Assembly: GCF_000331305.1 (NCBI RefSeq)
Contig: NZ_KB217478.1
Span: 5,615,595-5,679,594, forward strand
Direction: 5' to 3'
From: Calothrix sp. PCC 7103
Lineage (GTDB): Bacteria; Cyanobacteriota; Cyanobacteriia; Cyanobacteriales; Nostocaceae
Length of the DNA: 64,000 nucleotides
Shown here: in pieces, positions 30,149 to 39,742 of the stretch
Position numbering within the stretch: position 1 is the first letter of the stretch
Layout: each line of letters starts with the position of its first letter
Notes under the pieces: generated by a model
Seen by the model: only the letters and a program-made list of their open reading frames with translations
The model's database searches: none
What the model was told of the DNA's origin: nothing
Program-made: the position numbers and the translations under genes

Positions 30149-31444
30149 GTGGGTATAAAATTAGGAATATTAGGATTAGGTACAGTTGGAACTGGAACTG
30201 TACAACTACTTCAAGATAATGTCGGGCGCCATTCGCTGTTACAGTTAGTTGAAATTCATCGAGTTGGTGTAAAGTCTCTCGATAAACCTCGTGATGTCAC
30301 GTTACCTAAATCAGTAATAACTACAGATTTAGAATCAATTGTCAATGACCCAGAAATAGATATTGTCGTTGAACTAATTGGTGGATTAGAGCCTGCACGC
30401 GAGTTAATATTGAAAGCAATTCAAAACGGTAAGCACGTAGTCACAGCAAACAAAGCTGTAATATCAAGATTCGGCGCCGAAATTTTTACTTTGGCAAACC
30501 GTCAAGGTGTATACGTCATGCTCGAAGCTGCGGTTGGTGGTGGTATTCCAGTTATACAACCGTTGAAACAATCTTTAAGTGTTAACCGAATTCATACAGT
30601 TACAGGTATTGTCAACGGTACTACTAACTATATATTGACGCGGATGCAGACCGAAGGCAGCAGCTTTGACGCAGTTTTAGCAGATGCCCAAAAATTAGGT
30701 TATGCCGAAGCAGACCCTACTGCCGACGTTGATGGATGGGATGCTGCTGATAAAATTTCTATATTGGCATCATTAGCTTTCGGTGGACGCATCAACCGCG
30801 AAGAAGTAAGCTGTGAAGGTATTCGACAAATTAGTAAAACAGATATTACTTACGCCAACAATTTAGGCTTTGTAATAAAATTACTCGCTATCGCTAAAAA
30901 AGTTTCTCCCACGGATTGTACGTTATCTGTTCGCGTTCACCCCACACTCGTCCCAAAAACTCACCCGCTCGCTAATATCAACGGTGTGTATAACGCAATA
31001 CTTATAGAAGGCGAACCTTTAGGACAAGTAATGTTTTTTGGTCCCGGTGCAGGTGCAGGCGCCACAGCTAGCGCAGTATCATCAGATATTCTAAATTTAG
31101 TAGCGCGGTTACAAAAAGGAGAAATTTCGTCGCCATTAGACCCACTTTTAGGTTGTTCGCATCAAGATTACTGTACAATCGCCTCTCAAAGCGAACTAAC
31201 AGCAAGATTTTATACAAGATTCTTAACTAAAGACCAACCAGGAGTAATAGGCAAACTCGGAACCAGCTTCGGAAAACACGGTGTCAGCTTAGAATCTATA
31301 GTACAAACAGGATTTCAAGATAAACTAGCCGAAATCGTCGTAGTAACGCACGATGTCAAAGAAGGAGACTTCAAGCAAGCGGTAGAAGAAATACGTACAT
31401 TCGAGGCAATAGACAGTATCCCCAGCAGCGTGCGAGTACTGTAA
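30149..31444 (+). CDS. hom: Homoserine dehydrogenase
   Basis: The 431-aa enzyme reduces aspartate semialdehyde to homoserine for Thr, Met and Ile synthesis. The Rossmann loop GLGTVGTGTV follows the chosen GTG start at 30149. The catalytic core has TGIVNGTTNYILTRM and YAEADPTADVDGWDAADK; a C-terminal ACT domain (from about residue 350, DQPGVIGKLG) suggests feedback control by threonine. The frame can be extended to 30071, but the extra 26 codons are made of CTCATCACTCAGCA-like heptamer repeat sequence and are unlikely to be translated. Confidence 0.94.
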   Translation: MGIKLGILGLGTVGTGTVQLLQDNVGRHSLLQLVEIHRVGVKSLDKPRDVTLPKSVITTDLESIVNDPEIDIVVELIGGLEPARELILKAIQNGKHVVTANKAVISRFGAEIFTLANRQGVYVMLEAAVGGGIPVIQPLKQSLSVNRIHTVTGIVNGTTNYILTRMQTEGSSFDAVLADAQKLGYAEADPTADVDGWDAADKISILASLAFGGRINREEVSCEGIRQISKTDITYANNLGFVIKLLAIAKKVSPTDCTLSVRVHPTLVPKTHPLANINGVYNAILIEGEPLGQVMFFGPGAGAGATASAVSSDILNLVARLQKGEISSPLDPLLGCSHQDYCTIASQSELTARFYTRFLTKDQPGVIGKLGTSFGKHGVSLESIVQTGFQDKLAEIVVVTHDVKEGDFKQAVEEIRTFEAIDSIPSSVRVL

Positions 31445-31649
31445 TAAGCACTTCAGTGCTTAAATTAAAAATAATTCCCCCAATTGTTACATTTGCCCAG
31501 CAACCTTGTACGCTGTAATTAATATTTGCTCTGTAGCACCAATACTTTACTTCGTGGCTATGTTCGTGTAACTATTTTCTAGTTACATACAGATTTTTAT
31601 ACACAGTACCTATTTACAGCACCCAAAACTAAGCACCTTCTTTGGTAAT

Positions 31650-32684
31650 ATGACAAATTTACCTCCTAGTGGTCCTAGGTCGCCTCAACGAAGTCCCCTT
31701 GACTTTGATGAGTTTATTGGAATAATAGTTGCATTTACAACTATCGGTACCATTTTATTCTGGGCGTTTTCGCGTCGAGACACAGGTTGGAATTTGGGGT
31801 CATTACTTCCACCCCAACCAACTCCAGGTGTACAAGTTTCACCAGGCGCCTCTAATAATGTAATACCTAGATTACAAAATTCAGACGGCAAAGTAACACT
31901 ACCTGTCATTCCACCAGTTGGCACCAACCCAGATTCAAATATTTTACCTCCAGTAAATAACGAGCAAAATCTTGAACCCAACGTTGGAGTGGTGCCTCCT
32001 ATAATACCTGGTGTAGTAGTACCAGTACCCAACATTAACCCGGCGCCTCAAATTACCACTCCAGTAACGAGTTTACCTGTAACACCACCACCAAGAGCAT
32101 TTACAGATGTGCCCGATAACTTCTGGGCTAGACGCTTTATTGATGTATTGTCGTCGCGTAAAATTATTGAGGGATTTAAAGATTATTCGTTCCGTCCAGA
32201 CCAACCAATTACACGCGCTGAATTTGCTGCTATTGTAGAACGCGCTTTTAATAAAGACATTAGACAAACAAAGCTCGCGTTTACCGACGTTACGGGGAAT
32301 TACTGGGCAAGTGGTGCAATAAATGATGCCATAGCCACAGGTTTTTTGAAAGGATATCCTGATAAAACCTTTAAACCTGAACAAAAAATTCCTCGCGTTC
32401 AAGTACTGGTTGCACTCGTTAGCGGTTTAAACCTTAAAACACCTGCGACGCCAGATAAAGTAGTTAGTATCTACTCTGATGCCAAGGACATTCCCAAATA
32501 TGCCATTGATAGAGTCGCAACAGCAACCACAGAAGGACTGGTAGTCAACTACCCCGACCGAAATGCTTTTGCACCAAACCGAGAAGCAACGCGCGCAGAA
32601 GTCGCAGCAATGATTCATCAAGCATTAGTACGAGAAGGCAGATTACCAGCTATCAAGTCCGAAAATATTGTTCAAGTCAAATAA
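31650..32684 (+). CDS. S-layer-homology (SLH) domain membrane protein
   Basis: The 344-aa protein has one N-terminal membrane helix (about residues 24-43, IIVAFTTIGTILFWAF), a Pro/Val/Thr-rich linker (about 50-145), then three SLH domains (about 150-205, 212-266, 272-332; for example FTDVPDNFWARRFIDVL and ITRAEFAAIVERAF). SLH domains bind pyruvylated wall polymer or peptidoglycan. It is thus anchored in the inner membrane with wall-binding domains outside. It converges on the CAAD gene across a GGTGGC/GCCACC stem at about 32690-32706. Confidence 0.9.
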   Translation: MTNLPPSGPRSPQRSPLDFDEFIGIIVAFTTIGTILFWAFSRRDTGWNLGSLLPPQPTPGVQVSPGASNNVIPRLQNSDGKVTLPVIPPVGTNPDSNILPPVNNEQNLEPNVGVVPPIIPGVVVPVPNINPAPQITTPVTSLPVTPPPRAFTDVPDNFWARRFIDVLSSRKIIEGFKDYSFRPDQPITRAEFAAIVERAFNKDIRQTKLAFTDVTGNYWASGAINDAIATGFLKGYPDKTFKPEQKIPRVQVLVALVSGLNLKTPATPDKVVSIYSDAKDIPKYAIDRVATATTEGLVVNYPDRNAFAPNREATRAEVAAMIHQALVREGRLPAIKSENIVQVK

Positions 32685-32719
32685 ATGTAGGGTGGCCGAA
32701 GCCACCTTACCACCACTAC

Positions 32720-33151
32720 CTAGTTGGCAACTTCTTTACCAACAACTTGCTTTTTAATGGTTGTGATTTCAGAAGTTAACTCTTGACGACTCGAAGCCTT
32801 GAGTAAATAACGGTAGACAAACCAAGCTGAGTAGCCAATTCCAATTAGCTCAAAAGTGGGCGCCACTAAAGGAATATCATTTAATGCATCTAATACAGCA
32901 AGTACTACCTTTAAAGTCACAATGGCAGCAACAATCAAGCCCAAGACGGTTAAAGGCTGTTTATATTTGTTAAAAATTGTTCCAGCATATTCGGGAAGGG
33001 TTGCTAGAAAGCTAGAAATCTGCTCTCCATACTTGAGCCATTCGTCCTGTGACGGTGAGGGCTGGATTTTGGTAATCGTTCCTGTTTGGTTATTTAATTC
33101 TTGCATATTAGTTTCTGGAGATTGAGTTTCCATGATTTCCGGTTCTTGCAT
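32720..33151 (-). CDS. CAAD-domain thylakoid curvature-type protein
   Basis: The 143-aa product has an acidic/amphipathic N-terminus, two membrane helices (about residues 66-88, LTVLGLIVAAIVTLKVVLAVLD, and 97-120, APTFELIGIGYSAWFVYRYLL) and a C-terminal amphipathic helix. This is the CAAD layout of CURT1-like proteins that bend thylakoid membranes at grana margins or cyanobacterial biogenic zones. I chose the ATG at 33151 because GGGAG lies eight bases before it; the frame continues to 33187 without one. Confidence 0.88.
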   Translation of the reverse strand: MQEPEIMETQSPETNMQELNNQTGTITKIQPSPSQDEWLKYGEQISSFLATLPEYAGTIFNKYKQPLTVLGLIVAAIVTLKVVLAVLDALNDIPLVAPTFELIGIGYSAWFVYRYLLKASSRQELTSEITTIKKQVVGKEVAN

Positions 33152-33187
33152 TGTGTAGCTCCCATTAATGATGACACGTCTAATCAC

Positions 33188-33789
33188 AATAATTTCCTCT
33201 AAACTACTACATAATCACCCGATACAACAGAGGATATGCAGTAAGGTAGAAGTCAGTCTTACCCTTTGGAGATACAATACGCAACTGCAAGTTCGTTATT
33301 TGTAATCTCAAATTTCCTTGTTCGTATTGATTTTAAGCTGTGTCAGTACCAATATCACAAAACAAGGCGAGAAAACTTGTTCACTTTTCTTTTATACAAG
33401 TCATCATGCCGCTTTTGTTCGACATTAAGCTATATTAAGACAGTTTTAATAATTTAAATCCTTGCGCCAGTATATTTACCTAAGCAAATAAGTATTTGTT
33501 TCTATAATTACCATTTATTAAACATTGGCTTTTTGTAGCCAGCATTACAATTTCTCTTGTGGAACAGGCATCCCTGCCTGTTCAAAGTCTGTTCTAAAAG
33601 CTTCTTTGTTTGTTCTAAGAGGCGGGCAAAGATGCCCACCCCACAAGAGTATTTCTAATCATGCTGCATTGGTTTTTCTTTTTTGGGAGGATTTCTCAGG
33701 CACTTTCACTTCACTGCTTGGGGCAAATAAAAACGACCGCGCGATTCTAAAAAGAATTTTGCGGCCGCCCACAAAAAAATGAGACTACT
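33188..33789. other. Intergenic region with a composite CTTGTGG hairpin element
   Basis: The region is AT-rich and non-coding. At 33554-33649 CTCTTGTGG and CCACAAGAG face each other and enclose two smaller hairpins (AACAGGCATCCCTGCCTGTT and GGGCAAAGATGCCC). A near-palindromic GCGGCCGC-containing segment lies at 33762, shortly before the next gene. Confidence 0.6.
33554..33649. repeat. 96-bp CTCTTGTGG...CCACAAGAG element with two nested hairpins
   Basis: Perfect 9-bp ends with two internal stems. Related elements occur at 58698-58762 and, as halves, at about 11690 and 35910. Confidence 0.7.
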
Positions 33790-34899
33790 ATGATTACACA
33801 AATGAACAGTTTAAACACCGGTATTGAACTCGATGATTTAGCTTCTTGGCACGCACACGTAAATAGTGCGATTGGAGCGGCAAATAATATAGGCGCCATT
33901 TTTGGAGCAACAGCACGTATAATTTACTACGCATTTTGGCTAGCGAACCAAAAAGCAATTCTTACCAGAAAAGAATTTAAGAAAATTTTAAGCGTATTAG
34001 GCTGGTCAGGAGAGGAAAAAATTTATTTAAAAATTGCCTGTGCGTTTGCTGCGTATGAGCCGCACGAACTCGCGCAAATCGAACCAAGAACTATTTTTCT
34101 GCTAGCTGGAAACCTAAAAAGATACCAGTGTGTAATAGATCAATTTCATACACTTACTGCGATTACTCAAGACGGTGTGCGTGATTTAATTGCATCAACA
34201 CGTCAGGCACAAAAGAGCAAACCTCAGCCTCAACCTCAACCGCAACCGCAACCGCAACCTAGTGTCTGGCATTATGCTGCTGATGGCGGACGAGTGTGCC
34301 AAATAATGATTTATGACGAAAAAACAGGTGTGATGATAGAAAACATGGCAAAATCTGAGGGAAGAACCTTTCAATATGTTGTTACCAATAGTATTGAACT
34401 TCGACAAGCCTATATTGATGGGCGCCTGATATGGGCTAGCGATGTACAACAAGATGCAACACCTATAAATTGGGATCAGGAAGAATACGAAGTTGAAGGC
34501 GCCTGGACTTTTGAAGTCAATGAAAAAGATGATGATATAGAAGATGTTGTAGAATCCCCTGTGACACCAGCAGTTTCTAATGATTCAGAGAAACAAGGTA
34601 TTGATTTATTGATTGAAGTATTACAAACGGCGCCTTCTTGGCAAGAAGTTAGCGTAGCGTTAAAAGATTATGAAGAGTTTAAGCAACAAGCTTGGGAAGC
34701 ACTAACACCTGTAGAAAGGCGCCGGGTAGTTTCAATTACACCAATTGAAGTGAAAAAGTTGTCTCAAGCTAAAAGAAATGGAAAAATAATTGATTTTTGC
34801 GAGATACGTCAGGATGTGTATAAAGTTCAGTATTCAGAATATATATTCGGAGAGATAATTTACAAAGATAAATTAAATAATTTTTTGGCGCGGTTATGA
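33790..34899 (+). CDS. Hypothetical protein with Pro-Gln repeat linker
   Basis: The 369-aa soluble protein has three parts. An N-terminal helical domain (about residues 1-137) contains a DnaJ-like or TPR-like region with LTRKEFKKILSVLGWSGEEKIYLKIA. A (QP)n linker follows at about 147-157, then a mixed alpha/beta domain (SVWHYAADGGRVCQIMIYDEKTG), an acidic stretch (EKDDDIEDVVE), and a helical C-terminus. Four GGCGCC sites fall inside the gene. No family recognised. The gene stands alone; a CAATAGGGGCA/TGCCCCTGTT hairpin follows it. The ATG at 33790 is the first in frame. Confidence 0.75.
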   Translation: MITQMNSLNTGIELDDLASWHAHVNSAIGAANNIGAIFGATARIIYYAFWLANQKAILTRKEFKKILSVLGWSGEEKIYLKIACAFAAYEPHELAQIEPRTIFLLAGNLKRYQCVIDQFHTLTAITQDGVRDLIASTRQAQKSKPQPQPQPQPQPQPSVWHYAADGGRVCQIMIYDEKTGVMIENMAKSEGRTFQYVVTNSIELRQAYIDGRLIWASDVQQDATPINWDQEEYEVEGAWTFEVNEKDDDIEDVVESPVTPAVSNDSEKQGIDLLIEVLQTAPSWQEVSVALKDYEEFKQQAWEALTPVERRRVVSITPIEVKKLSQAKRNGKIIDFCEIRQDVYKVQYSEYIFGEIIYKDKLNNFLARL

Positions 34900-34910
34900 T
34901 ATATACAAAC

Positions 34911-34941
34911 AATAGGGGCAGTTTATAACAATGCCCCTGTT
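34911..34941. terminator. Hairpin between convergent genes
   Basis: AATAGGGGCA (34911-34920) pairs with TGCCCCTGTT (34932-34941), loop of 11 nt, between the stops of the unknown gene and the PRC-barrel gene. Confidence 0.65.
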
Positions 34942-34975
34942 ATGCGCGTCCATTTGAGGCGCCTCTGAAAGATTA

Positions 34976-35806
34976 CTACATATCGGTCTTTTTGTCGTTG
35001 ATATTTAAATCACCTTGAGTATCAATGTCTAATTCTTCGCGACGAATTATTTCTTTGGCTTCAAAGTTTTCTTGCTCAACTATTTTTTTGATTCGCACTT
35101 CTTCGCGTACATATGCTTCTTTACGAATTGCTGGTGTTTCTTCGTAAACTTCAATCCGCGCCATTTCTCCTTCTTGGAAGTTTATTATTGTAGAATCTAC
35201 TATTGCTTCGCTAGATGGTGTTGAAACTCTTTCAATTACTACTCGCTCTTTTTCTAGGGGGACTGTAACTGTTGCGGTTTCTGTTTCGATATGTTTGCCA
35301 AGAGTGACTTCTCCAGCTTTGACACGATTTTTATTGGCAATTAATCGTTCTTCGTATAATTTGAATGTCTGATTATCGCGTGCGTTCAAATCGTACAAGT
35401 TAGAGTCTTGTTGATAATTGTAAGTGTCACGATTGTATGTTGTATTCTGCGTGGTTGGACGATACGCTTGTCGTACTCCTTCTTCGTAGTCGTAATCAAC
35501 TACCATGCTGTCTTTATATTCTGGTAGATGTTCGACTTGTTCTTTACTCAGCCCATCGACATAGACGCGCGATTCGTTATAGGCAATTCGAGATAGTCCA
35601 ATTGGTAATAAAATACTTTTATTTGTTGAGCCATGCATTGTATTAATAACTAAATAGCGGAACTTTCCTTCGTCATCAACTAATGCATCATCAACTGAAC
35701 CAATGTGAGTACCGCCTTCGGTATACAGTTCTAAGCCTTTAACGTCATCACCACCAAATGTTTCTTTATAACTCGGGTCGAAGCTAGCAAGTTTATGGAG
35801 AGGCAT
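34976..35806 (-). CDS. PRC-barrel and DUF2382 domain stress-type protein
   Basis: The 276-aa protein has an N-terminal PRC-barrel (about residues 15-80, VKGLELYTEGGTHIGSVDDALVDD) and a C-terminal DUF2382 domain (about 150-265, with LYEERLIANKNRVKAGEVTLGKHI and EREEVRIKKI-type repeats rich in Glu, Arg and Val). Such proteins are common in cyanobacteria and have been linked to stress tolerance; the mechanism is unknown. It is cytoplasmic, with no signal peptide. The linker (95-150) is rich in Tyr, Asn and Gln. Confidence 0.87.
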   Translation of the reverse strand: MPLHKLASFDPSYKETFGGDDVKGLELYTEGGTHIGSVDDALVDDEGKFRYLVINTMHGSTNKSILLPIGLSRIAYNESRVYVDGLSKEQVEHLPEYKDSMVVDYDYEEGVRQAYRPTTQNTTYNRDTYNYQQDSNLYDLNARDNQTFKLYEERLIANKNRVKAGEVTLGKHIETETATVTVPLEKERVVIERVSTPSSEAIVDSTIINFQEGEMARIEVYEETPAIRKEAYVREEVRIKKIVEQENFEAKEIIRREELDIDTQGDLNINDKKTDM

Positions 35807-35906
35807 ATTTTTAGCTACAATTATTTTTAAAGTTCGTTGTTATGAGCTTAAATTTTTATTTATGCCGTTACATCTTGCTCGCGACTGAATTGAAGGTAGT
35901 ATCTTT

Positions 35907-36000
35907 TGGCATGGGCGGGCAGGGATGCCCGCTCCACAAGACAAGATTAAGAAAAGATTAAGACAAGACAAGATAAGAGAAGAAAAGAAAAGATGAGTAG
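35907..36000. repeat. GGGCGGGCAGGGATGCCCGC half-element and purine-rich simple repeat
   Basis: A dispersed hairpin ending CTCCACAAG (to 35940) is followed by about 55 bp of AAGA/AAGACAAG-type simple sequence up to the WD40 stop. Confidence 0.55.
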
Positions 36001-37083
36001 CTATATTGGTTGTAGGTTGATTAGGAATTGGGAGTTATAGGCGCCTCCACCATGTCCGATGGCGATGTTTTTACCGTCTGGGCTAAAGCGAACGCTGCTA
36101 GGATATATACGGTCTAAATTTTGGTTATTGGCAGCAGGGACAAGAGTTTTTACAAGTTTCCCTGAAGCTACATTCCATAATCGTACTGATGCATCTAAGG
36201 AAGTTGTAGCTACGGTTGTACCGTCGGGACTAATGGCAATTGCTTTAATTCCTTCGGCTGATGGTGCTTTTATAGTATTGATTAACTCACCGTTTGAGAC
36301 GTTCCATGTTTTGATGGCGGTTTCATCACCACTAACTATAGTTTGTTCATCAGGTGTAAAATTTACAAAACTAACGGCATTAGTATTTGCTGTAATACTA
36401 CGAATTAGTTTTCTGGTGCGTAAATCCCATACTTTAATAGATGTATCGGTATTCTGAAGGAGCGAACCACCTCCACTTACTAGGGTGTTACCGTCTGGAC
36501 TAATTGCAATTGCTCGCACCCAGGCGCCATGTCCCGTTAACGTATTAATTAGTTGACCTGTATTTAAATTCCACAGTTTGATGGTTTTGTCATAACTTCC
36601 ACTAACGAGAGTTTGCCCATCAGGACTTATACTCAAAGAAGTAATACCTTGTGTATGACCTGTTAAAGTGCGAATCACTTTACCTGTTTTTAGGTTCGTG
36701 ATGCGAATAGAAGTATCAGTATTGGGTTTTGCCGAACCACCCGCATTTGCTAAAGTTAGTCCGTCAGGTGTTAAAGCTACGGCATTTACACCATCTTTAT
36801 TACCGGGTAACGACCGTATTAACTTGCGCTTCGATAAATTCCATACTTGAATCGTTTCGTCCAAGCTACCACTAACTAAAGTTTTTCCATCTTTTGTGAA
36901 CGCTAAATCTGAGACATCCCATATATGTACTCGTAAGCTGTATGAATTGCTTAAAGCTATTTTTGATGTTGTAGGGGATGTAATTTTTTGGGCTTTTGAT
37001 ATCGTTGGCGCCAAGCTACAAGTTATCGCCAGAATCGAAACCATACTAATGGCTGTTTTGTCAAGTATTTTTTTTGCTATCAT
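36001..37083 (-). CDS. Secreted WD40-repeat protein
   Basis: The 360-aa protein starts with a signal peptide (MVSILAITCSLAPTISKA), so the propeller is predicted to be periplasmic or lumenal, unlike the usual cytoplasmic WD40 proteins. About seven blades follow, each with the SPDG-T-V-SG-S-D-TIKLWNL pattern (for example SPDGQTLVSGSYDKTIKLW near residues 150-168). WD40 propellers are protein-binding scaffolds. No partner is evident. Blade count is by eye. Confidence 0.87.
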   Translation of the reverse strand: MIAKKILDKTAISMVSILAITCSLAPTISKAQKITSPTTSKIALSNSYSLRVHIWDVSDLAFTKDGKTLVSGSLDETIQVWNLSKRKLIRSLPGNKDGVNAVALTPDGLTLANAGGSAKPNTDTSIRITNLKTGKVIRTLTGHTQGITSLSISPDGQTLVSGSYDKTIKLWNLNTGQLINTLTGHGAWVRAIAISPDGNTLVSGGGSLLQNTDTSIKVWDLRTRKLIRSITANTNAVSFVNFTPDEQTIVSGDETAIKTWNVSNGELINTIKAPSAEGIKAIAISPDGTTVATTSLDASVRLWNVASGKLVKTLVPAANNQNLDRIYPSSVRFSPDGKNIAIGHGGGAYNSQFLINLQPI

Positions 37084-37197
37084 GCAAACACAAATATAAA
37101 CTGTTTTTTACGTGTATTTATTTAGAATACATTTGTAGAGAGAAAAATTAAACTAATGTAAATTGAATTAATAAGTTTATTTAATATCTAAGAATTG

Positions 37198-37833
37198 ATG
37201 GTTGATAATTGGTTATCGATATTACGTAAGAATCGGGCATTTGCTGTAATTAGGGCGCCTAAACTTGAGATGGGACGGCAAATGGCGCTTGCCGTTGCAG
37301 CATCAGGAATGCGTTTAATTGAAATTACTTGGAATAGTGATTCAAGTGCAGATTTAATCACCAAACTGCGTTGTGAATTACCAGACTGTATTATTGGTAC
37401 AGGAACAGTACTCAATTTACAAGATTTGGAATCGGCGATTGATTGTGGAGCGCAATACATTTTTACTCCACACGTTGACCCTGAACTAATTCGTGCTGGT
37501 ATGGCTCAAAATATACCAGTCATTCCCGGCGCCCTGACTCCTACAGAAATTGTTACAGCTTGGAAAGCCGGTGCTCCAACGGTTAAAGTATTTCCTGTTC
37601 AATCACTCGGTGGTGCCGATTATATCCAAAGTTTACAAGGGCCTCTCAGACATATCCCCCTCATTCCGACGGGAGGTGTGACTATAGATAATGCATTACA
37701 GTTCTTTAAAGCAGGTGCCATTGCAGTCGGACTGAGTGGGGAACTATTTCCAAAAGCATTGGTAGAAGCAAATAATTGGGAACTCATTACTCAAAATGCA
37801 AAAAAACTTCTCCAAACCCTAGATGTTGGCTAA
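37198..37833 (+). CDS. eda: KDPG/KHG aldolase
   Basis: The 211-aa TIM-barrel class I aldolase has the catalytic Glu in LIEITWNS (about residue 44), the phosphate segment GTGTVLNLQDLESAIDCGAQ, and the Schiff-base Lys in APTVKVFP (about 129-136), followed by IPTGGV. It splits 2-keto-3-deoxy-6-phosphogluconate to pyruvate and glyceraldehyde-3-phosphate in the Entner-Doudoroff route and can also act on 4-hydroxy-2-oxoglutarate. Two adjacent ATGs (37195 is in frame as TTG/ATG-type, 37198) leave the exact start open. No edd-like dehydratase is adjacent. Confidence 0.92.
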   Translation: MVDNWLSILRKNRAFAVIRAPKLEMGRQMALAVAASGMRLIEITWNSDSSADLITKLRCELPDCIIGTGTVLNLQDLESAIDCGAQYIFTPHVDPELIRAGMAQNIPVIPGALTPTEIVTAWKAGAPTVKVFPVQSLGGADYIQSLQGPLRHIPLIPTGGVTIDNALQFFKAGAIAVGLSGELFPKALVEANNWELITQNAKKLLQTLDVG

Positions 37834-37934
37834 TTTTGTATGTTAAAAATGAAACTTACAATAATACTATGTAATTAGAGCTACCTCACACACCACGGCA
37901 ATATGCCGATATTTGCTGAAAAATCATTAACTGA

Positions 37935-38456
37935 ATGCAAATCATGAAAAATTGGATTCCTAACAATTGGGTGCGTCCCCTAACAGCAATATTTGTTGGT
38001 GCAGCAATAACTCTCGGTTCTCTGGGTGCAAGTTCTACAGAAGCTTTAGCGCAATCAAAGGGTTCTAGAATTCGTCAATCGATTCAAAGACTCAAACAGT
38101 CGGAGCGTCGTTGGATTCAGGTAGACTTATCTGAACAAAAATTAGTTGCTTGGCAAGGCAGAAGTGCTATTTATTCGATGCGGGTTTCTAGTGGTAAAAA
38201 AGATACACCTACACTAACTGGCGTTTTTAATATTCAAAGCAAACACCGCAAAGCGAGAATGCGTGGTGCAGACTATGACAGGCAAAATGTTCCTAGCGTT
38301 ATGTACTACGACGGTAGCTATGGTATTCACGGCGCCTATTGGCATAATAGCTTTGGCACCCCAGTTAGTCGGGGTTGTGTAAATTTGCGACCCAGACAAG
38401 CTAGAACTCTGTATAGTTGGGCATCGATTGGTACACCAGTAGTTGTACATCGTTAA
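37935..38456 (+). CDS. Exported L,D-transpeptidase (YkuD)
   Basis: The 173-aa protein has a signal peptide ending near TEALA (about residue 35), a short basic linker, and a YkuD catalytic domain. The domain has WIQVDLSEQKLVAWQG at its start, YGIHGAYWH and the catalytic SRGCVNLRP (Cys near residue 152). These enzymes make 3-3 cross-links in peptidoglycan or attach proteins to it. A rho-independent terminator follows at 38483. The start is the first ATG before the hydrophobic segment; a Met three codons later is an alternative. Confidence 0.93.
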   Translation: MQIMKNWIPNNWVRPLTAIFVGAAITLGSLGASSTEALAQSKGSRIRQSIQRLKQSERRWIQVDLSEQKLVAWQGRSAIYSMRVSSGKKDTPTLTGVFNIQSKHRKARMRGADYDRQNVPSVMYYDGSYGIHGAYWHNSFGTPVSRGCVNLRPRQARTLYSWASIGTPVVVHR

Positions 38457-38482
38457 GTTCCATCACTGTCAAAAATATATGT

Positions 38483-38524
38483 AAAGGGGAGAGAATACAA
38501 AAGAGAATTCTCAGTCCCCTTTTA
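38483..38524 (+). terminator. Rho-independent terminator of the L,D-transpeptidase gene
   Basis: AAAGGGGA-GAGAAT pairs with ATTCTC-TCCCCTTT (two mismatched bases) and is followed by TTTTATTT; it ends just before the hisA ribosome site. Confidence 0.8.
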
Positions 38525-38538
38525 TTTATAGGAACGCT

Positions 38539-39312
38539 ATGGAAGTTATTCCAGCAATTGATTTACTCGAAGCGCGTTGTGTACGACTTTATCAAGGAGA
38601 CTACGCGCAGTCGCAAGTTTTTAATGAAAACCCTGTTGAAGTTGCTCGCTTATGGGTTGCAGCTGGCGCCACTCGATTACATTTGGTTGACCTAGACGGT
38701 GCCAAACTTGGTAAACTAGTAAACCTCGAAGCAATACAAGCAATTACCCAAGCAGTCTCAATACCTGTAGAAGTTGGTGGAGGGTTACGCGACAGAGACA
38801 GCGTTAAACAACTTTTTGATGTAGGTGTACGCTACTGTATATTAGGTACCGTCGCAGTTGAAAAACCCGAATTAGTTCAAACGTTAGCACAAGAATATCC
38901 CGGTCAAATAATTGTTGGTATTGATGCTCGTAATGGTCTTGTCGCTACACGTGGTTGGCTGGAAACTTCAGAAATACAAGCAACCCAACTCGCAATAAAA
39001 ATGCAAGAATTAGGCGCCTCGGCTATTATATATACCGATATCCATCGTGATGGTACTATGCAAGGTCCTAACCTTGATGCACTTCGCGAACTTGCTAGTA
39101 AAATCTCAATTCCAATCATCGCTTCCGGTGGAGTTAGTTCTATCACCGATTTACTCAGCTTACTTGCTCTCGAACCCCAAGGTGTAACAGGTGCAATCGT
39201 TGGACGCGCTATTTACACAGGTGATGTTAACTTGCGTGAAGCCATAAAAGCAGTAGGCCCCGGACGCATTCAAGATATCCCTCCAAACCTAGACTTTTCT
39301 ACCTTCGCATAA
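38539..39312 (+). CDS. hisA: ProFAR isomerase of histidine biosynthesis
   Basis: The 257-aa TIM barrel isomerises ProFAR to PRFAR. The catalytic Asp8 is in [20 protein letters not shown], the second catalytic Asp in IVGIDARNG (about residue 130), and phosphate loops VEVGGGLRD and IIASGGVSS are intact. Length is standard. The ATG follows TATAGGAACGCT, a moderate ribosome site. The gene is not clustered with other his genes, which is usual in cyanobacteria. Confidence 0.96.
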   Translation: MEVIPAIDLLEARCVRLYQGDYAQSQVFNENPVEVARLWVAAGATRLHLVDLDGAKLGKLVNLEAIQAITQAVSIPVEVGGGLRDRDSVKQLFDVGVRYCILGTVAVEKPELVQTLAQEYPGQIIVGIDARNGLVATRGWLETSEIQATQLAIKMQELGASAIIYTDIHRDGTMQGPNLDALRELASKISIPIIASGGVSSITDLLSLLALEPQGVTGAIVGRAIYTGDVNLREAIKAVGPGRIQDIPPNLDFSTFA

Positions 39313-39742
39313 TAAACACACAAAGACATGTGAAACAGGCATCCTGCCTGTTTTATAAAATTTTGTTTGAATATTTCCGGATTTAGAAATTCCGTCGGTG
39401 TATCTCATGTTATGGATAGTTACCAAGCCTCTGTGTTCCCTATTTGACTCCGAAGCGGATGCTATCTACTGATAGCAACGCTCTTTCAATTTGTAATTTC
39501 AATTTGTAATTTCAATATACAATTTCAATATCTTTTTCAATATCTTTATAAATAAACAAAAATTTAATGGGTTTCCTCTTTATAGAGACGCAGTGCGTCT
39601 CTATTTTTGTTTGTAATAACTCTAATATTTCAGCAACCCCTACATAGCAACTAATGTCAAAAAAAATATCTTTCATTTCCGGATTCAAGAAAACGACATA
39701 TGTAGTAATACCTGTAACCAACAACAACAAAGGTAAACTAAA
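39313..39742. other. Intergenic region with hairpins and a 13-bp tandem repeat
   Basis: Contains an ACAGGCATCCTGCCTGT hairpin (about 39334), five imperfect tandem copies of TTTCAATTTGTAA (39484-39550) and a short GTAGAGAC-type palindrome TAGAGACGCAGTGCGTCTCTA-like stem at 39583-39603. No coding frame. Confidence 0.65.
39484..39550. repeat. 13-bp tandem repeat TTTCAATTTGTAA, about 5 units
   Basis: Units degrade gradually from TTTCAATTTGTAA through TTTCAATATACAA to TTTCAATATCTTT. Confidence 0.75.

Noticed and set aside
33525-33782. 85-codon frame in the spacer
   Set aside because: Made mostly of the CTTGTGG two-hairpin repeat translated by chance.
34224-34260. Tandem CAACCT/CAACCG repeat as a mobile or regulatory repeat
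   Set aside because: It is the coding sequence of a Pro-Gln linker in frame within a gene.
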